Origin: Funneliformis mosseae
Lineage: Eukaryota > Glomeromycota > Glomeromycetes > Glomerales > Glomeraceae
Assembly: GCA_910592005.1 (NCBI GenBank)
Contig: CAJVPP010000278.1
Location: 1 to 37,801 of the forward strand
Reading direction: 5' to 3'
DNA length: 37,801 nt
The position numbers and the translations under genes were made by a program. Positions 21,744 through 32,980 of the stretch are shown piece by piece. The notes beneath the pieces were generated by a model that was not told the origin of the DNA, did no database searches, and saw only the letters and a list, made by a program, of their open reading frames with translations. How positions within the stretch are numbered: the first letter of the stretch is position 1; every line of letters starts with the position of its first letter.

Positions 21744-22195
21744 ATGCACCACCACCACCATCATCACTACCATGACCACCACCACCACGACCACCACCAC
21801 GTTCATTTAAGTTCAGAAACATCTGATACACCTGATACAACTAATAATGATCTTCCGATTCCTGATCCTAAGCAGAAAGGAAAAGAAATTGATAAAAATG
21901 AAGTTCCTGTTCCAAAAGGTAAATTATCAATACAAGTACTAATGTATCATATTGGTATATCTTGACTTATCAAAATCGTAACACTTATTTTTTCTTACTA
22001 GATACGGGTGACAATAGGAAAGAAATCAAGAAGAAAACCCAATCGGTTCAGACTGTCATCTCGTTGGATCCCAAAAAAATATACGTATGGAGCACTAGTG
22101 AATGGTTCCTAACTGACGAAACCTCGTCTCTTTCATCTCTTTCATCTCCTTCATCTCCTTCATCTCCTTCATCTTCTTCTCCTTTGAACGAATAA
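21744..22195 (+). CDS. small His-rich, Ser-Pro-rich protein, unknown
   Basis: Two exons, 21744-21918 and 22002-22195, split by an 83-nt GT-AG intron, encode 122 aa. The first ~21 residues are nearly all histidine with a few Asp/Tyr/Val (MHHHHHHHYHDHHHHDHHHV), which would bind Ni2+, Zn2+ or Cu2+. A polar middle part (PDPKQKGKEIDKNEVPVPKD) and a short structured-looking stretch (KKIYVWSTSEWFLTDE) follow, then an (SSP)n tail ending in LNE. There is no signal peptide or membrane segment. The family is not recognised; the conserved-looking IYVWSTSEWFL part may be the functional core. The upstream DNA carries cell-cycle-type sites. Confidence 0.65.
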
Positions 22196-22960
22196 AAATA
22201 ATAAATTTCTTGACGAAATTCTTGGTTTTTAACACTCGGAATAAAAATTTTCCTTTTTTTTTTTATGTATTACATAAATTTTTTAAAATAATTTTTAAAA
22301 AAAGGATTTAAAAAAATAAACGTGATCAACGTGGAGATACTTTTTTTTTTTTTTTATCTTTACCTTTAAAATTCATATTTTTGTCAATCAACGAAATTAT
22401 TAAATATTGCTATATGGAGTTAATAAAAAAAGGGGGGGATTCTAAAATTAAATTTTTGATAAAATTTTTTAAAATTAACAAATATTTCCTTTTTTATTTT
22501 TTTATTGACGTTTCCCCATACTTTAATAATTATATTCTAATATGTTCTTTTATCTTCTAATAATTTTTTTTATTATAATTATTAAACATCAATGGTTCAA
22601 TAATCATTTTTCGGAAATAAATTTTTAATGATTAATATTTTCATTAATTATACATCATTGGTAAACATATTTTTATGATGATCTGAAGAGTACCTTCCCA
22701 GTTAAATCCGCTCTTGCAATCCAAAGTATCTTTTAGGTATCTTTTAGGTTCGTTTTTGTCATTGATAAATTGATTTGTAATCATTAGCTTTCAGATAGTT
22801 TGTTTCATTTATTACTTGCTCCATTTTTCATTATGCAAGAAAATACATAATAGAGTAAACCTACAAAATTTAATATGTTATAAGTAATTGATCGCATGGT
22901 TATACTTTTTTTTTTATTTATTTATTTATTTATTTTTTTTTACAAATACAATATGTAAAT
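22196..22960. other. AT-rich spacer, nothing recognised
   Basis: This is the 3' flank of the His-rich gene followed by A/T-rich DNA with a GGGGGGGA run near 22432, a tandem TATCTTTTAGG pair near 22730-22748 and a TTTATTTATTTA stretch at 22915-22935. No coding frame. Confidence 0.4.
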
Positions 22961-22964
22961 AAGA

Positions 22965-23110
22965 TACACATCCAACCACTATTTCATTTTTATTCCTTTT
23001 ACCATTCCAACCATTATTTCGCAATTTTTACTCCTTTACCGACCACTCTTTTTTTATTCCTTTACCAATCCAACCACTATTTCGCATTTTTTATTTCTTT
23101 ACCGTTCCAA
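22965..23110. repeat. half-units of the hairpin repeat in tandem
   Basis: Three to four degenerate units of the form TTTACC-ATCCAACCA, CTATTTCGCATTTTT, TATTCC are seen at about 22973, 23007, 23040 and 23070. They match the left arm and loop of the hairpin units further right but lack the complementary right arm, so they cannot fold into the same long stems. Confidence 0.55.
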
Positions 23111-23257
23111 AGTAAAAAAATTATCAGAATGATTAAACCCCGAATAAATTAAATCTTTAAATATCCATAACCAAAGTAAAAAATAAAACTAAAATAATTT
23201 TTTTCTCTTCGATTCGGAATATTGTAAACAAAATAAAATAAAATAAAATAAATAAAA

Positions 23258-23690
23258 TATATCCAACCATTTGATTGGATGTATCTTTTACATGATGTAA
23301 ATAAGGATAAATACACATCCAACCATTATTTGGTTGGATGTGTATTTTACATGATGTAAATAAGGATAAACAAAATACACATCCAACCACTGTTTCGCAT
23401 TTTTTGGTTGGATGTGTATTTTATCGACGGAATAATACATGTAAATAAGGATAAAAGAAATACACATCCAACCACTATTTCGCATTTTTTGGTTGGATGT
23501 GTATTTTATCGACGGAATACTATGTAAATAAGGATAAACATATACACCTTCAACCACTAATTAGTGTATTCCGCCACGTAATGTCCTTGAAACCTCCCCT
23601 CATCTTTCCCCAACATATCCCGACGATCTTTAAGATAAATAGAATACACGTCCAACCACTGTTTCGCATTTTTTGGTGGACGCGTATTGA
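23258..23690. repeat. array of hairpin-forming inverted repeats
   Basis: Successive units consist of a left arm AAATACACATCCAACCA and its exact reverse complement. Arms: 23309-23325 with 23331-23347 (17 bp, 5-nt loop); 23372-23389 with 23405-23422 (18 bp, 15-nt loop); 23458-23474 with 23490-23506 (17 bp, 15-nt loop). The loop of the last two is C(T/A)GTTTCGCATTTTT-like. Imperfect hairpins lie at 23259-23284, about 23541-23570 and 23642-23689. Units are separated by TTACATGATGTAAATAAGGATAAA-like or ATCGACGGAATA-containing spacers. Confidence 0.85.
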
Positions 23691-23904
23691 TGATGAGCCC
23701 CCCTTGACGTCTTTCGTTTCATCAAAAATCTTGTATTCGTGTACGCTGGTTCCAGATCGACAAGATCTTCACGAGAGCATTCATGCATATGGATTAAATG
23801 CAAGTGCGTAAACTCTAATCTTGCGACCTATTTTTAAATTTTGATTTAGAATTTATCTACTTACAGGTAGCAAACATATCATGAATCCTAGATTACAATA
23901 CTAA
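23497..23904 (+). CDS. weak candidate small gene, unknown
   Basis: An open frame starting inside the hairpin repeats reads into a more protein-like part (LTSFVSSKILYSCTLVPDRQ, then DLHESIHAYGLNAS). It can be spliced in phase at a GTGCGT donor (after 23803) to an exon at 23867-23904 ending in SKHIMNPRLQY and TAA. The real start is unknown, and the N-terminal ~50 codons are translated repeat. The tail meets the minus-strand gene below, overlapping by four bases. Confidence 0.25.
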
Positions 23905-24339
23905 CCAATAATTGTGAGACCCCGCGCACCGTCATTAGGTTTCTCTTTATTTCGGCGCTTTGCTGCTTCTTCCAGTGATGTTTCGCCACTAAGTTGATAA
24001 AAATTGTTGTAACAATAATGTTGTTAATTAATATTTACAACTACTGAGAAAAAAAGCGAAAAGCCATGTTGTCAATACGTTATATTTATACTCACATATG
24101 ACTGCTGAGGTTTTTTCTTCTGCTGTTACTGATGTAAATGGTTTTACTACACCTTCCTTCATAAGCAGGTCAAAAAATTTGGCTATAGGTTTGGAATACA
24201 AAAGCGCATCTTTATACGGAAGTGCATTTAAGAAAAAGAACATTGGGTAATAATTTTTTGAAAGTCTGGAAAAAGAAAAAAATATTATTAAAACAAAAAA
24301 GGGGGGAAGGTGTCACATATAAAGAGCAAAGCCACTCAT
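23901..24339 (-). CDS. small unknown protein (~94 aa)
   Basis: The proposed exons are 24339-24317, 24265-24092 and 23988-23901 and give 94 aa. The middle exon reads LSKNYYPMFFFLNALPYKDA and then a helix-like segment ending VTAEEKTSAVIC. The last exon reads GETSLEEAAKRRNKEKPNDG followed by ARGLTIIG and a stop. The phase fits if the second intron begins at GTATAA (24091-24090). A stronger-looking GTGAGT four bases upstream would give a different tail. The 7-codon first exon is the least certain part. One short hydrophobic stretch (MFFFLNALPY) could touch a membrane. Family not recognised. Confidence 0.45.
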
Positions 24340-24640
24340 CAGCGCATCTTTCCTTTTTTAACCGATTATGATAAGTTTTCTGATTCATCCATCTCCGTTT
24401 ACATGAACAAGGTCAGATGATTCGTTTTCTTCAAACCGACAAAAACAAAATAAAAAATAAAAATGAAAATAAGCAACGCGACATTTTCATATCTAAAGTA
24501 ATTGGTGATTTTTAATCACCAAAGAATAAATCACAAATCACGTGTCATTTCACTATAATTGAGCGATTTAAAAGCATAATATTTTTTAAATGTATAAATT
24601 TTGTAAAAAACAACTTTATTATAAATTAAATTAAATTAGA
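24340..24640. other. spacer between the small gene and EF-G
   Basis: 300 bp with no coding sequence. A GTGATTTTTAATCAC palindrome at about 24505-24519 and ACAAATCACGTG at about 24532-24543 are visible. It serves as the upstream region of the small minus-strand gene and the 3' flank of EF-G. Confidence 0.35.
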
Positions 24641-27600
24641 TTATTTTTTTTCAGCAGCTCTTCTTTTCTTATATTCATCAATTAATTCTTCTTGTACGTA
24701 TGGTAAAACCATCTGATGAGTTTTATATTCCATAGTAAATTCACCTTTACCCTGTAAATATAAAAAAAGAAAATACATCAATTTTTAAATAAATGAAAAG
24801 ATCAATAAATATTAAAAATAAAAATATATACGTATATTTATAATCATACCTGTGTAGCACTCCTTAAATCGCTAGAATAACCAAACATATTATTTAAAGA
24901 AACTTCAGCAGTTACTACAAAATAATCTTCATGTACATCAGTATCTAAAATAGTTCCTTTTCGTTTATTTAAATTTCCAATAACGGTTCCTTGAAATTCT
25001 ATTGGCGATGTTACCGATACATTCATTATAGGTTCTAATATAACAGGATTTGCTTTTAAAAAAGCTTCGCGAAATGCATATTGTGCTGCTAAACGAAAAG
25101 CGTATTCGGAAGAATCTACTGCGTGATGTTGGCCATCTAAAAGAACGAATCGAACATCTTTTACTGGATGTCCAATTAATCCACCTTTTTCTAAGGCATC
25201 ATAAAATCCCTAAAAAAAAAAAAAATGTACATTAAAAATAAATAAACTATATTGCAATTTCTTTCTCCCTCAACCTTTATGAATCATATACCTTTTCGAC
25301 AGCTGGTATAAATTGAGTTGGAATATGACCACCAACAACACGATTTTCAAAGCTAGGCAATTGTTCTTCATCATTTTCAACAATAGGCAAAGGTTCGATA
25401 TATCCAACAACTTTACCATATTGTCCAGCACCACCGGTTTGTTTTTTATGAGTATAATCAAATTTGGACTTGGATGTTATAGTTTCTCTAAAGGCCACTT
25501 GTGGTTTACCAGTTATACAATCAACATTATATTCTCTTCTCATACGTTCAATATAAATGTCTAAATGCAATTCTCCCATTCCTGATATAATAGTTTCTTT
25601 GCTTTCTAGATCATATGTTACACGGAATGTTGGATCTTCGCGCTGAAACTTATTTAATGCCTTTGAAAAATTTGGAGCATCTTTGACTTTAGGCTTAATT
25701 GCTAATGAGATCACAGGGTCTGGAACAAACATTGATGTCTAATATATATAATATCTGGTTAGATTAAATATAAATAAAATAATAATGGATATTTTATTTT
25801 TTAGTATTTAACTTACCATTGTATAAGCAAGCGTGCCATCAGTAAATGTATCACCAGAAGAACATTCAACTCCAAACATTGCACATATTTCTCCTGCTCC
25901 TACTTCATTTACATCCTATATTATATATATTCATTTAGATAAAATAAAAGGATAAATTTTCTTTTATAAGATTGATATGTACCTCCATTTCATTAGAATG
26001 CATACGAACAAGCCTTGGAATCTTAACTTTCTTTAAAGTCTTTGTATTAGTTACTGTAGCACCTTTTTTTAAAGATCCTTGATAAACTCTTATATATGTT
26101 AATTGACCAAATCTCCCATCTTCCAATTTAAAAGCTAAGCCTACAAAAGGATTTATCGAATAAGGAATAAGAGGAACAACGGCTTCTTTACGACTTATAT
26201 CTAAAGCACTATTTTCCACTTCAGAAGGATTAGGAAGATAGGCACACACGGCATCTAAAACGCGTTGTACCCCAGTATTCTTAAATGCTGATCCCATTAA
26301 AACAGGTGTAAACTTGTTTGTGATTGTCACGCGTCTTATTGCGTCCTAAATCTCAATTATACAAAAATTAAATCAGAGAAAAATTAAATAACAAATAAGA
26401 CATTCATCATAAAGTTTTCAATGTACCATTAATTGCTGTGAAGTAGGATTCTCTTCATTTAGATAAATTTCTGCAATTTGATCATCTATATCTGCAAGAG
26501 TTTCAATTAATTCTTGACGTTTTTTCATAGAAAATTCTATCAAATCTTCTGGAATTTCTTTTTCAACCACCTTTTCACTATTTAATTAATTCATGTTATC
26601 TATTTTTGAAAATTAAATTTAATTAAAGGAGCTCTTTTTTTATTTTCTTTACCCTCGATTTCCTTCATTATAAATAGCTTTCCATTTTACTAAATCGACA
26701 ACACCTTTTAAGTTGTCTTCGAGCCCTATCGGAATTTGTACAGCAGCCGCGGTTATTCTCAATTTTTGTCGAATTTGTTCAATTATATTGAATGGATTTG
26801 CACCAACACTGTAAAGAATTTAAAAGTTCAAAAAATAAATTACAAAGTTATAATATCATATAACGTAGACTAACCGATCTAATTTATTAATAAATGATAT
26901 GCGAGGGACACTATATCGACGCATTTGACGGTCGACGGTAATGGTTTGACTCTTTAAATTACATAAAATAGTCTTGTAAGTTATATTTGATATATATATA
27001 TATATATATATATTACATAACATAACAACGCTTACTTGAACACCAGCGACACCACATAAAACTAAAACAGCACCATCAAGAACCCTTAGTGCACGTTCAA
27101 CCTCAATAGTAAAGTCAACATGTCCTATTAAAAAAAGTAAAAAAAGTTCAAATCAATCAGAAAAAAAAAAGAATTTTATAATGAATTCTTTTGTTTCTTC
27201 TATAACCTGGAGTGTCAATAATATTGATATTATAATTTCCATGATCTTGCCATTTCCAATTACAATAAGTCGCAGCAGATTGGATTGTAATACCTCGCTC
27301 TCTTTCTAATTCCATGCTATCCATTTTGGCTCCTTCACCATCTTTTCCTCGAACCTCATGTATTGCTCTTATTCATAAAAAAAAAATGATAATAAATTAA
27401 TAAAACGTAATTGATCAAATTTCAATATCTGAAATATCGTTAATGAATAATAGTTTTTACTTTATTCTTCCAGTATAATAAAGAACGCGCTCAGTTAATG
27501 TTGTTTTTCCTGAGTCAATATGTGCACTTATACCTATATTACGAAGTCTTTGAAGTCGGTTCTAAATTAAAAAAAAAATTTCAATGACAGACAAAAATAA

Positions 27601-27802
27601 AAGTAAATATCCAAATATTAAATTACAAATTACTTACTATTTCAGCGGAGTTTACATTTTGCGAAAGGTCTGTATTCACAGAAACAACACTAACATAACG
27701 TCTTACATTAAACACTGTTTTATTATTCAAAGACCTCGCTAATAAACTGAATTTTCTATCAAATAGTCTAAAAGACTTTCTATATGATAGTAAACAGACC
27801 AT
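24641..27802 (-). CDS. MEF1: mitochondrial elongation factor G
   Basis: Twelve exons on the minus strand: 27802-27638, 27561-27461, 27367-27207, 27124-27036, 26951-26875, 26808-26653, 26577-26427, 26345-25983, 25915-25817, 25738-25292, 25209-24850, 24751-24641. They encode 759 aa, the usual length for fungal Mef1. The first ~45 residues ([20 protein letters not shown]...) are basic and Ser/Leu-rich, a mitochondrial presequence. GTPase motifs are G1 AHIDSGKTT (68-76), ERERGIT, DTPGHVDF (140-147) and NKLDR (194-198). Domains II-V follow, including the conserved [16 protein letters not shown] and the C-terminal [22 protein letters not shown]. It catalyses ribosome translocation in mitochondria. 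The start at 27802 is preferred because the upstream in-frame extension is translated poly-A/T. Confidence 0.93.
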
Positions 27803-28015
27803 TTTCTTATACTTAATGTGATTATTATAAAAATCATAATAAATTTTTTTTTTTTTTTTTTTTTTTTTGATAAGATTATCGAAAAAAAAAAAAAAAAAAA
27901 GAACGTAAAATAATGAGAACCAATCATATCTTTTTAGTATTATCACGTGACTTACGTACGTTTTAAAATTTCTTTCCACATTTTACAAAGCAGTGCCTCT
28001 TTACAGCCTATAAAA
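27803..28015. promoter_or_regulatory. bidirectional promoter region with T25/A19 inverted repeat and CACGTG
   Basis: The region between the divergent EF-G and Rsc7-PHD genes holds T25 (27844-27868), then GATAAGATTATC (27869-27880), then G and A19 (27882-27900). Together this is an inverted repeat of about 24 bp per arm with two GATA cores facing each other. A CACGTG box lies at 27944-27949. Poly(dA:dT) tracts commonly exclude nucleosomes at fungal promoters, so this may be the shared open region. Confidence 0.5.
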
Positions 28016-31000
28016 TGCCTCAAAGAGGTTTGTACTTATTAAAATTTTTATGACAAGGTTATGGTCAAGTTGTGTGAAAAAAATTTGTTTAAAATTCATG
28101 CAACTTTTTTTCTTTCGCGTTATATTTCTAACCATATGTGATGACCTCTAATTTACATAATGTAGTAAGAGAAAATCCAAAACGCAGTACGCGTTCTAAT
28201 CCTGCTCCTATTCCAAGACAAACACGTTCTGCTGCACGAAAAGGTAAAAAACAAGCTCCCGTATCAGAAAGTACACCTAATGAAGAGGAGCAAGTAGAAA
28301 CTCCACAAACTATTACAGAAACTCGAGAAGGTTCGTTAACTACAGATTCAGATATTGACCAACCATCTCAAGAAAATCAACAAACACCACAACCAACTGT
28401 CAGAATGGGAAGGTTAAGAATACGTTATACTGTTAATCCTGAGCCTTCAACACCTTCACCACCTACACCACTTTCACAGCCGATTGACTTAGTTACCACC
28501 CCAGTAAAACGTGGACCTGGTAGACCGCGTAAGTATCCAGAATCTGTTACCAGCACACCTCCTAGCTCAAAACGTAAAAAGAAAGCAGATGACGATGGTA
28601 TAACGAAACGTAGAAAGAAAACAAAAGATGATGTTGATACAAAACGTCGAAAGAAATCAGACGATGAAACATCGATCAATGATGATGACAACGATTCTAC
28701 ATTATATTATAAGCAAACAGATGGTGCTTTTGTTAGAACTCATCAAAAGGTTGGTGAACTGACAACACAACCAATGGATATTGATGATTTTGAAGGAGAT
28801 GAAGATGATGGTACAATAGATGAAAAAGGAGAAATGAAAATTACAAAAGATGGTGATTTATTAGGTGGTCGTAAATTTAAAGTATCAGTTTTTCAATTGC
28901 CATCGCGAGGAAACACCTGGTACATGTTATCTATGGATCCTGCAAAACTTTTGGGTTTTCGTGACAGTTATCTATTTTTTTTGCGAAACCCAACTTTGAA
29001 AAGAATACATGCAACGAATCAAGAACGTGATTACCTTATCACACACGGATTTTTACCATCAAATTTTAGAAGCAGAGCGATTACGCTCGTATCAGCCAGA
29101 TCTACATACAAGTTATTTGGGTCAAAACTTATTGTAGGAGGGAAAAAGAGGAGAGATGATTATTATGAATCCTCAATCAGATTTAATGATGATGATCTGA
29201 GTGATAAAGGAGAAGAAGCATCAGGAGTAGATAGTACAAGTAATATTCTTTCACGACGAGTGTATTTGGGTTCAAAGCCACGTAAAATTATCAATAAGAC
29301 GAATTGGATGTATCAAACGGCTTTGTCTTCAAGAGATTATAATACACGTTTGAAAATTCATAGGAGAGAAAAGCCAAGATTTTATGATCCTCATACTGAT
29401 ATTGAGCAAATACCTCAAGCAACTCAACCTACGCGCATATGGGTTGAATCTTTATCGCAACCAACAGGATTACCACTCTCGAGTGATATAATAATAGCAA
29501 CGAAGGACCCAGAGATTCATTTTGCGACGGTTCCTAGAAATCCTCTTAGCACGCTAAGTGCAGAAGTCCTGGAAGTTTTACCTCCTGAGATTCGACAGGT
29601 TGTTGATAATATGGAAAAGGAGGAAGCAACAAGACAAGTTCCTGATGATAAGTATCCTATAGCATTAATGGATGGTCAATTCCAATTTAGATATCCAATG
29701 TAATTGTCATTGTGTTTAGAAAAATGAATACTTTAATATGTTTGCTTTCTATAAATTAATTACATTTTATTAATGCATTTAGACATCGTACAAGATTTGG
29801 CCAGGATCTTCCCAGAGTTCTAAAACATTCTTCTTATCAAGTATCTACCCCACCACCATCAATTTTCGCGTCACCTCCTGCAGATGATACTCCATATGAA
29901 CAATGTTACTATTTTCCTGATGAAATAGTACGTCAATGTTCTTCAGTCGTGACGATAATCTTGTATATTATTTATATTTTATAATATTGTAGACGTGTGA
30001 ATTTAATTTTTTTTTTTTTTTCACAGGAGGATGATAATATCCAGTATACGCCAGGAAAGGCGCCTCCCCAATTTATTTGTGGTATATTGACTTCTACAAC
30101 CGGACAACCCTGTAAACGCGGAGTGTCTTCTGAAGGAGATAAGTGCATGTTCCATAAAGGACACGTAGATGTTGAGGTAACCCCGGACGGGACCATCCTA
30201 TCAAGAACTATTCCTGATATGATAGATTCAGCTCTAATTCAGGTTAGATTCATTAAATTATAATCAAAATATTATTAACAATATCTAATTCAATTCATCA
30301 ATAGTCAATGAATGATAGTATCATGTCAAGTCCTGCTGTTGCATCAAGTTCAAGTGCGGCTCAACCATTACCTATTCTCCATGATGATATTTGCGCAAAA
30401 TGCTTTTCAGTTACCGCTCCTGATTCTGCTGTACCTCAAAATGTCGGAGCGTCATGTTCAATGGAATACAAGACAAAATGCGCAAATTGCTTAAAACAGT
30501 ATCATCCATTTTGTTTAGGTCTTACAACTCCAAGACTTATCATTGCGATGGAAGGATACCCTTGGTTATGTCATGATTGCAAAAATTGCGTTATTTGTCA
30601 TTCCACTGAAGACGATTCGACACTTTTAATCTGCGATGACTGTGATCGTGGTTGGCACCTTGGTTGTTGTGATCCAAAAGTTACTGAAGTTCCCCAAGGT
30701 AAAAATTGATCTATTAGTATTGTATTTATTATTCAAATTTGATTCTAATAACGACACAAATTTTATTTTATTTAGGTCCATGGTTGTGTCCATTATGTGC
30801 TCAATGCAACTCATGTGGTGAAAAGGCTATCTCATTGAATGATGCCGCCAAAAATTATAATCATTCAGAGACAAAATCTGAATCAACTGGATATCCAATA
30901 TTTCTGGCGACGATTTGTAACAAATGCCATTTCAACTTTTTTGAGGATAGATTTTGTCCAATGTGTCTGAAAACTTATTCGGAGGATGGAGAAGAGAATG

Positions 31001-31317
31001 AAGATGATAAAGAAATGATATGCTGTGATGTATGTGACAGATGGATTCACATAAAGTGTGATGATGAAATCACGCCAGAAAAATATCAAGAATTAGTTGA
31101 GAATACTGAAACCAAATATAAATGTCCGTTATGCGATGAAAGGATCACACCAATAGACCCAAAAAACGATAAACAGAAGGCAGCGTTGAGCACGGGTCAA
31201 CCTAGTGCTATACCAGTTGCTATAATCTCTGGTGATAAAAAGGTCCGAGGAATAGTAGAATTTAAGGGAAAGAAGGTGGCTGTCCCTGAAATTCGGGGCT
31301 GGAATGTCGTTACGTGA
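28016..31317 (+). CDS. Rsc7/Swp82-type chromatin-remodelling subunit with PHD fingers
   Basis: Exons 28141-29699, 29783-29927, 30027-30242, 30305-30698 and 30776-31317 encode 951 aa from the ATG at 28141. Alternatively, a tiny exon (ATG 28016, MPQR) can splice in phase to 28170. The N-terminal part is basic and disordered with an AT-hook (KRGPGRPRK, about 123-131) and KRRKKK clusters. Residues ~241-335 (GGRKFKVSVFQLPSRGNTWY..., LGFRDSYLFFLRN) match the Rsc7/Swp82 domain of RSC and SWI/SNF complexes. A Cys/His knuckle (CGILTSTTGQPCKRG) follows. From about residue 669 there are tandem PHD fingers (CVICHSTEDDSTLLICDDCD, GPWLCPLCAQC; then CCDVCDRWIHIKC, CPLCDER). It likely tethers a remodeller to modified histones. 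The domain mix resembles animal PHF10/BAF45. Confidence 0.88.
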
Positions 31318-31467
31318 TTTTTAAAAAACTTGTTAAAAATTGAAAAAAAAAAAATTTTTTTTTAAAAAGATTATAATAAATAATATAGCTTAAGCTTTAA
31401 TACTAATTACACGCGTTTATTGATTATTTATATAGATTATTTATAAAACTTTAATTAATTAATTTAG

Positions 31468-31897
31468 TCATCTATCTAATTAAAGAAATAGAAATAGGTT
31501 ATTTATAAGATTTACAAAATGAAATGTGTAATATATAAATAAGGTGACATACCCAAAGATTCGCTTTGTGGTAAACTTGTTAAATAACGTAACATCCGTA
31601 ATCTAGTTCTAGCAGGTGACTATTTTATAAAATATTACTCTTGTTATAGATAGTCTGTTTCAACTGCAAATTATGAAAAAAAAATCTTAGGCTTACATCA
31701 CCACTTGCAATCGCATGCATAGCTAATATAGAATTTTGATGTAAAGCTTTAACAGCGGTTTGTTTAATTTCTTTACGCTCGCCATCAATTTTTTGCGAAC
31801 GAATAGAAGAATTATTATGTAACCTATCTTGTTCTGATGACAAAGAAAGTGGAATAATAACGTTATGATGTGGTAAAATTGATCCTGATTCCGCCAT
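31468..31897 (-). CDS. 91-aa protein of unknown function
   Basis: Three minus-strand exons, 31897-31697, 31619-31553 and a final 8-nt exon 31475-31468, give 91 aa in phase. The sequence starts MAESGSILPHHNVIIPLSLS and is hydrophilic and helical, with KEIKQTAVKALHQNSILAMH in the middle and SPARTRLRMLRYLTSLPQSE near the end. There is no signal peptide or membrane segment. The last exon is so short that the C terminus (SLDR or a read-through variant) is the weakest point. Its 3' end faces the Rsc7-PHD gene. Family not recognised; it could be a subunit of a larger complex, but nothing here shows which. Confidence 0.55.
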
Positions 31898-32980
31898 TAA
31901 GAAGAAAGAGAGCGCGATTTTTTGAATGATACTAAGATATGTGTAACTGTATCTTAAAGATTGTAATATTATGATTACATAATATAACTGAGTAAAATAG
32001 GCAAAATTTACATCAAAAATTTCTTAATTTAATTAGTTATTAATTAAATCGTAATTCTTCTACAGTGCACATATAATAGAAAGAAGAATGTAACTTCGAT
32101 CTAAAAATCGTATTTGATATATAAAAATAAATTGATTTTTTCTGACAGTTATTTCCTTTCTATTGCAAAGATACCAAATGTTTTTTTTAATTAAATTACA
32201 TCTATTATGGTAAAAAATAAATTTTTTTAGATGTTCTTTTTCCTAATTGTTCAAATTGATTGATAAAGTAAAGTTTCATAATTGAGTAGTTGGTTTGTAG
32301 ATTTTTATTAAAAATTTTAAATAAAAAAAGATTTATAGTTCAAACATTTCATCCTTTTTTTTCTCAGTCTTTTCCAAATTTTGCGGGAAGTAAATTTTGA
32401 ATTCATGGCATCGGCACTCATAGCGCCACATTGTCACGGCCTAATGTCACTACGCGTCATCGAGTTTTGCTAAATGCGATCTTGGGCAATTAAAATACTA
32501 TTTTATAAAATTAAAAAATATTCGTCATATGATAATCACCTTTCAACATCACCCTTTCCTTTCACCAAATATTCTTTGGAGCCCAATTTTTCCAATTATT
32601 TTTATAGTCAATTTTCTTGTGTTGACGGGTAGAAATTACCATACTGAACAATTTATATTGTTTATTATTTACTTTTCCTATGTCTTAATTTCGATTAAAC
32701 AAATAGATTTCAACGCAGGAATGGTAATATTCGTAATGGACTTTTTTTTAGAAATCTTGTTATTTTTGTATCTGTAAATTGAGTACACTTTATTTTTGGA
32801 TTTAGGTGATACAACGAGAATTCAATTTTAAAGGTTTGATACTTCTATATTTTGGAAAGTAAAACTAGGGAATGGTAATTGTGAGTCCGGAGCTCGCAAA
32901 TTATTAAGTATTGACGAGAGTGACATGAAGGTATTGAAATTAAAGTTAATTTCTCATTTTTTTTTTTTTTAATTTATAGA
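31898..32980. other. intergenic region, nothing firm
   Basis: About 1.1 kb upstream of the 91-aa gene. The stretch 32385-32475 is less AT-rich and contains CGGCACTCATAGCGCCACA and ACTACGCGTCATCGAG, which may be regulatory. An 82-codon hydrophobic open frame (32529-32777, Ile/Phe-rich) lies between but lacks support. Confidence 0.35.

Noticed and set aside
23157..23557. Two overlapping minus-strand frames of 77 and 89 codons
   Set aside because: They are translations of the hairpin repeats (NQMVGCVF, KIHIQP repeated) and have no independent coding support.
23258..23690. Hairpin array as a CRISPR or as bacterial-type terminators
   Set aside because: Spacers are related to each other rather than unique, the window is eukaryotic, and T tracts do not consistently follow the stems.
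27803..27979. Upstream in-frame extension of mitochondrial EF-G (MERNFKTY...)
   Set aside because: It translates the poly-A/T inverted repeat into Phe and Lys runs; the ATG at 27802 gives a normal mitochondrial presequence.
32529..32777. 82-codon hydrophobic frame
   Set aside because: Ile/Phe-rich with no charge pattern, no neighbour exons in phase and no recognisable motif; kept only as a note in the intergenic entry.
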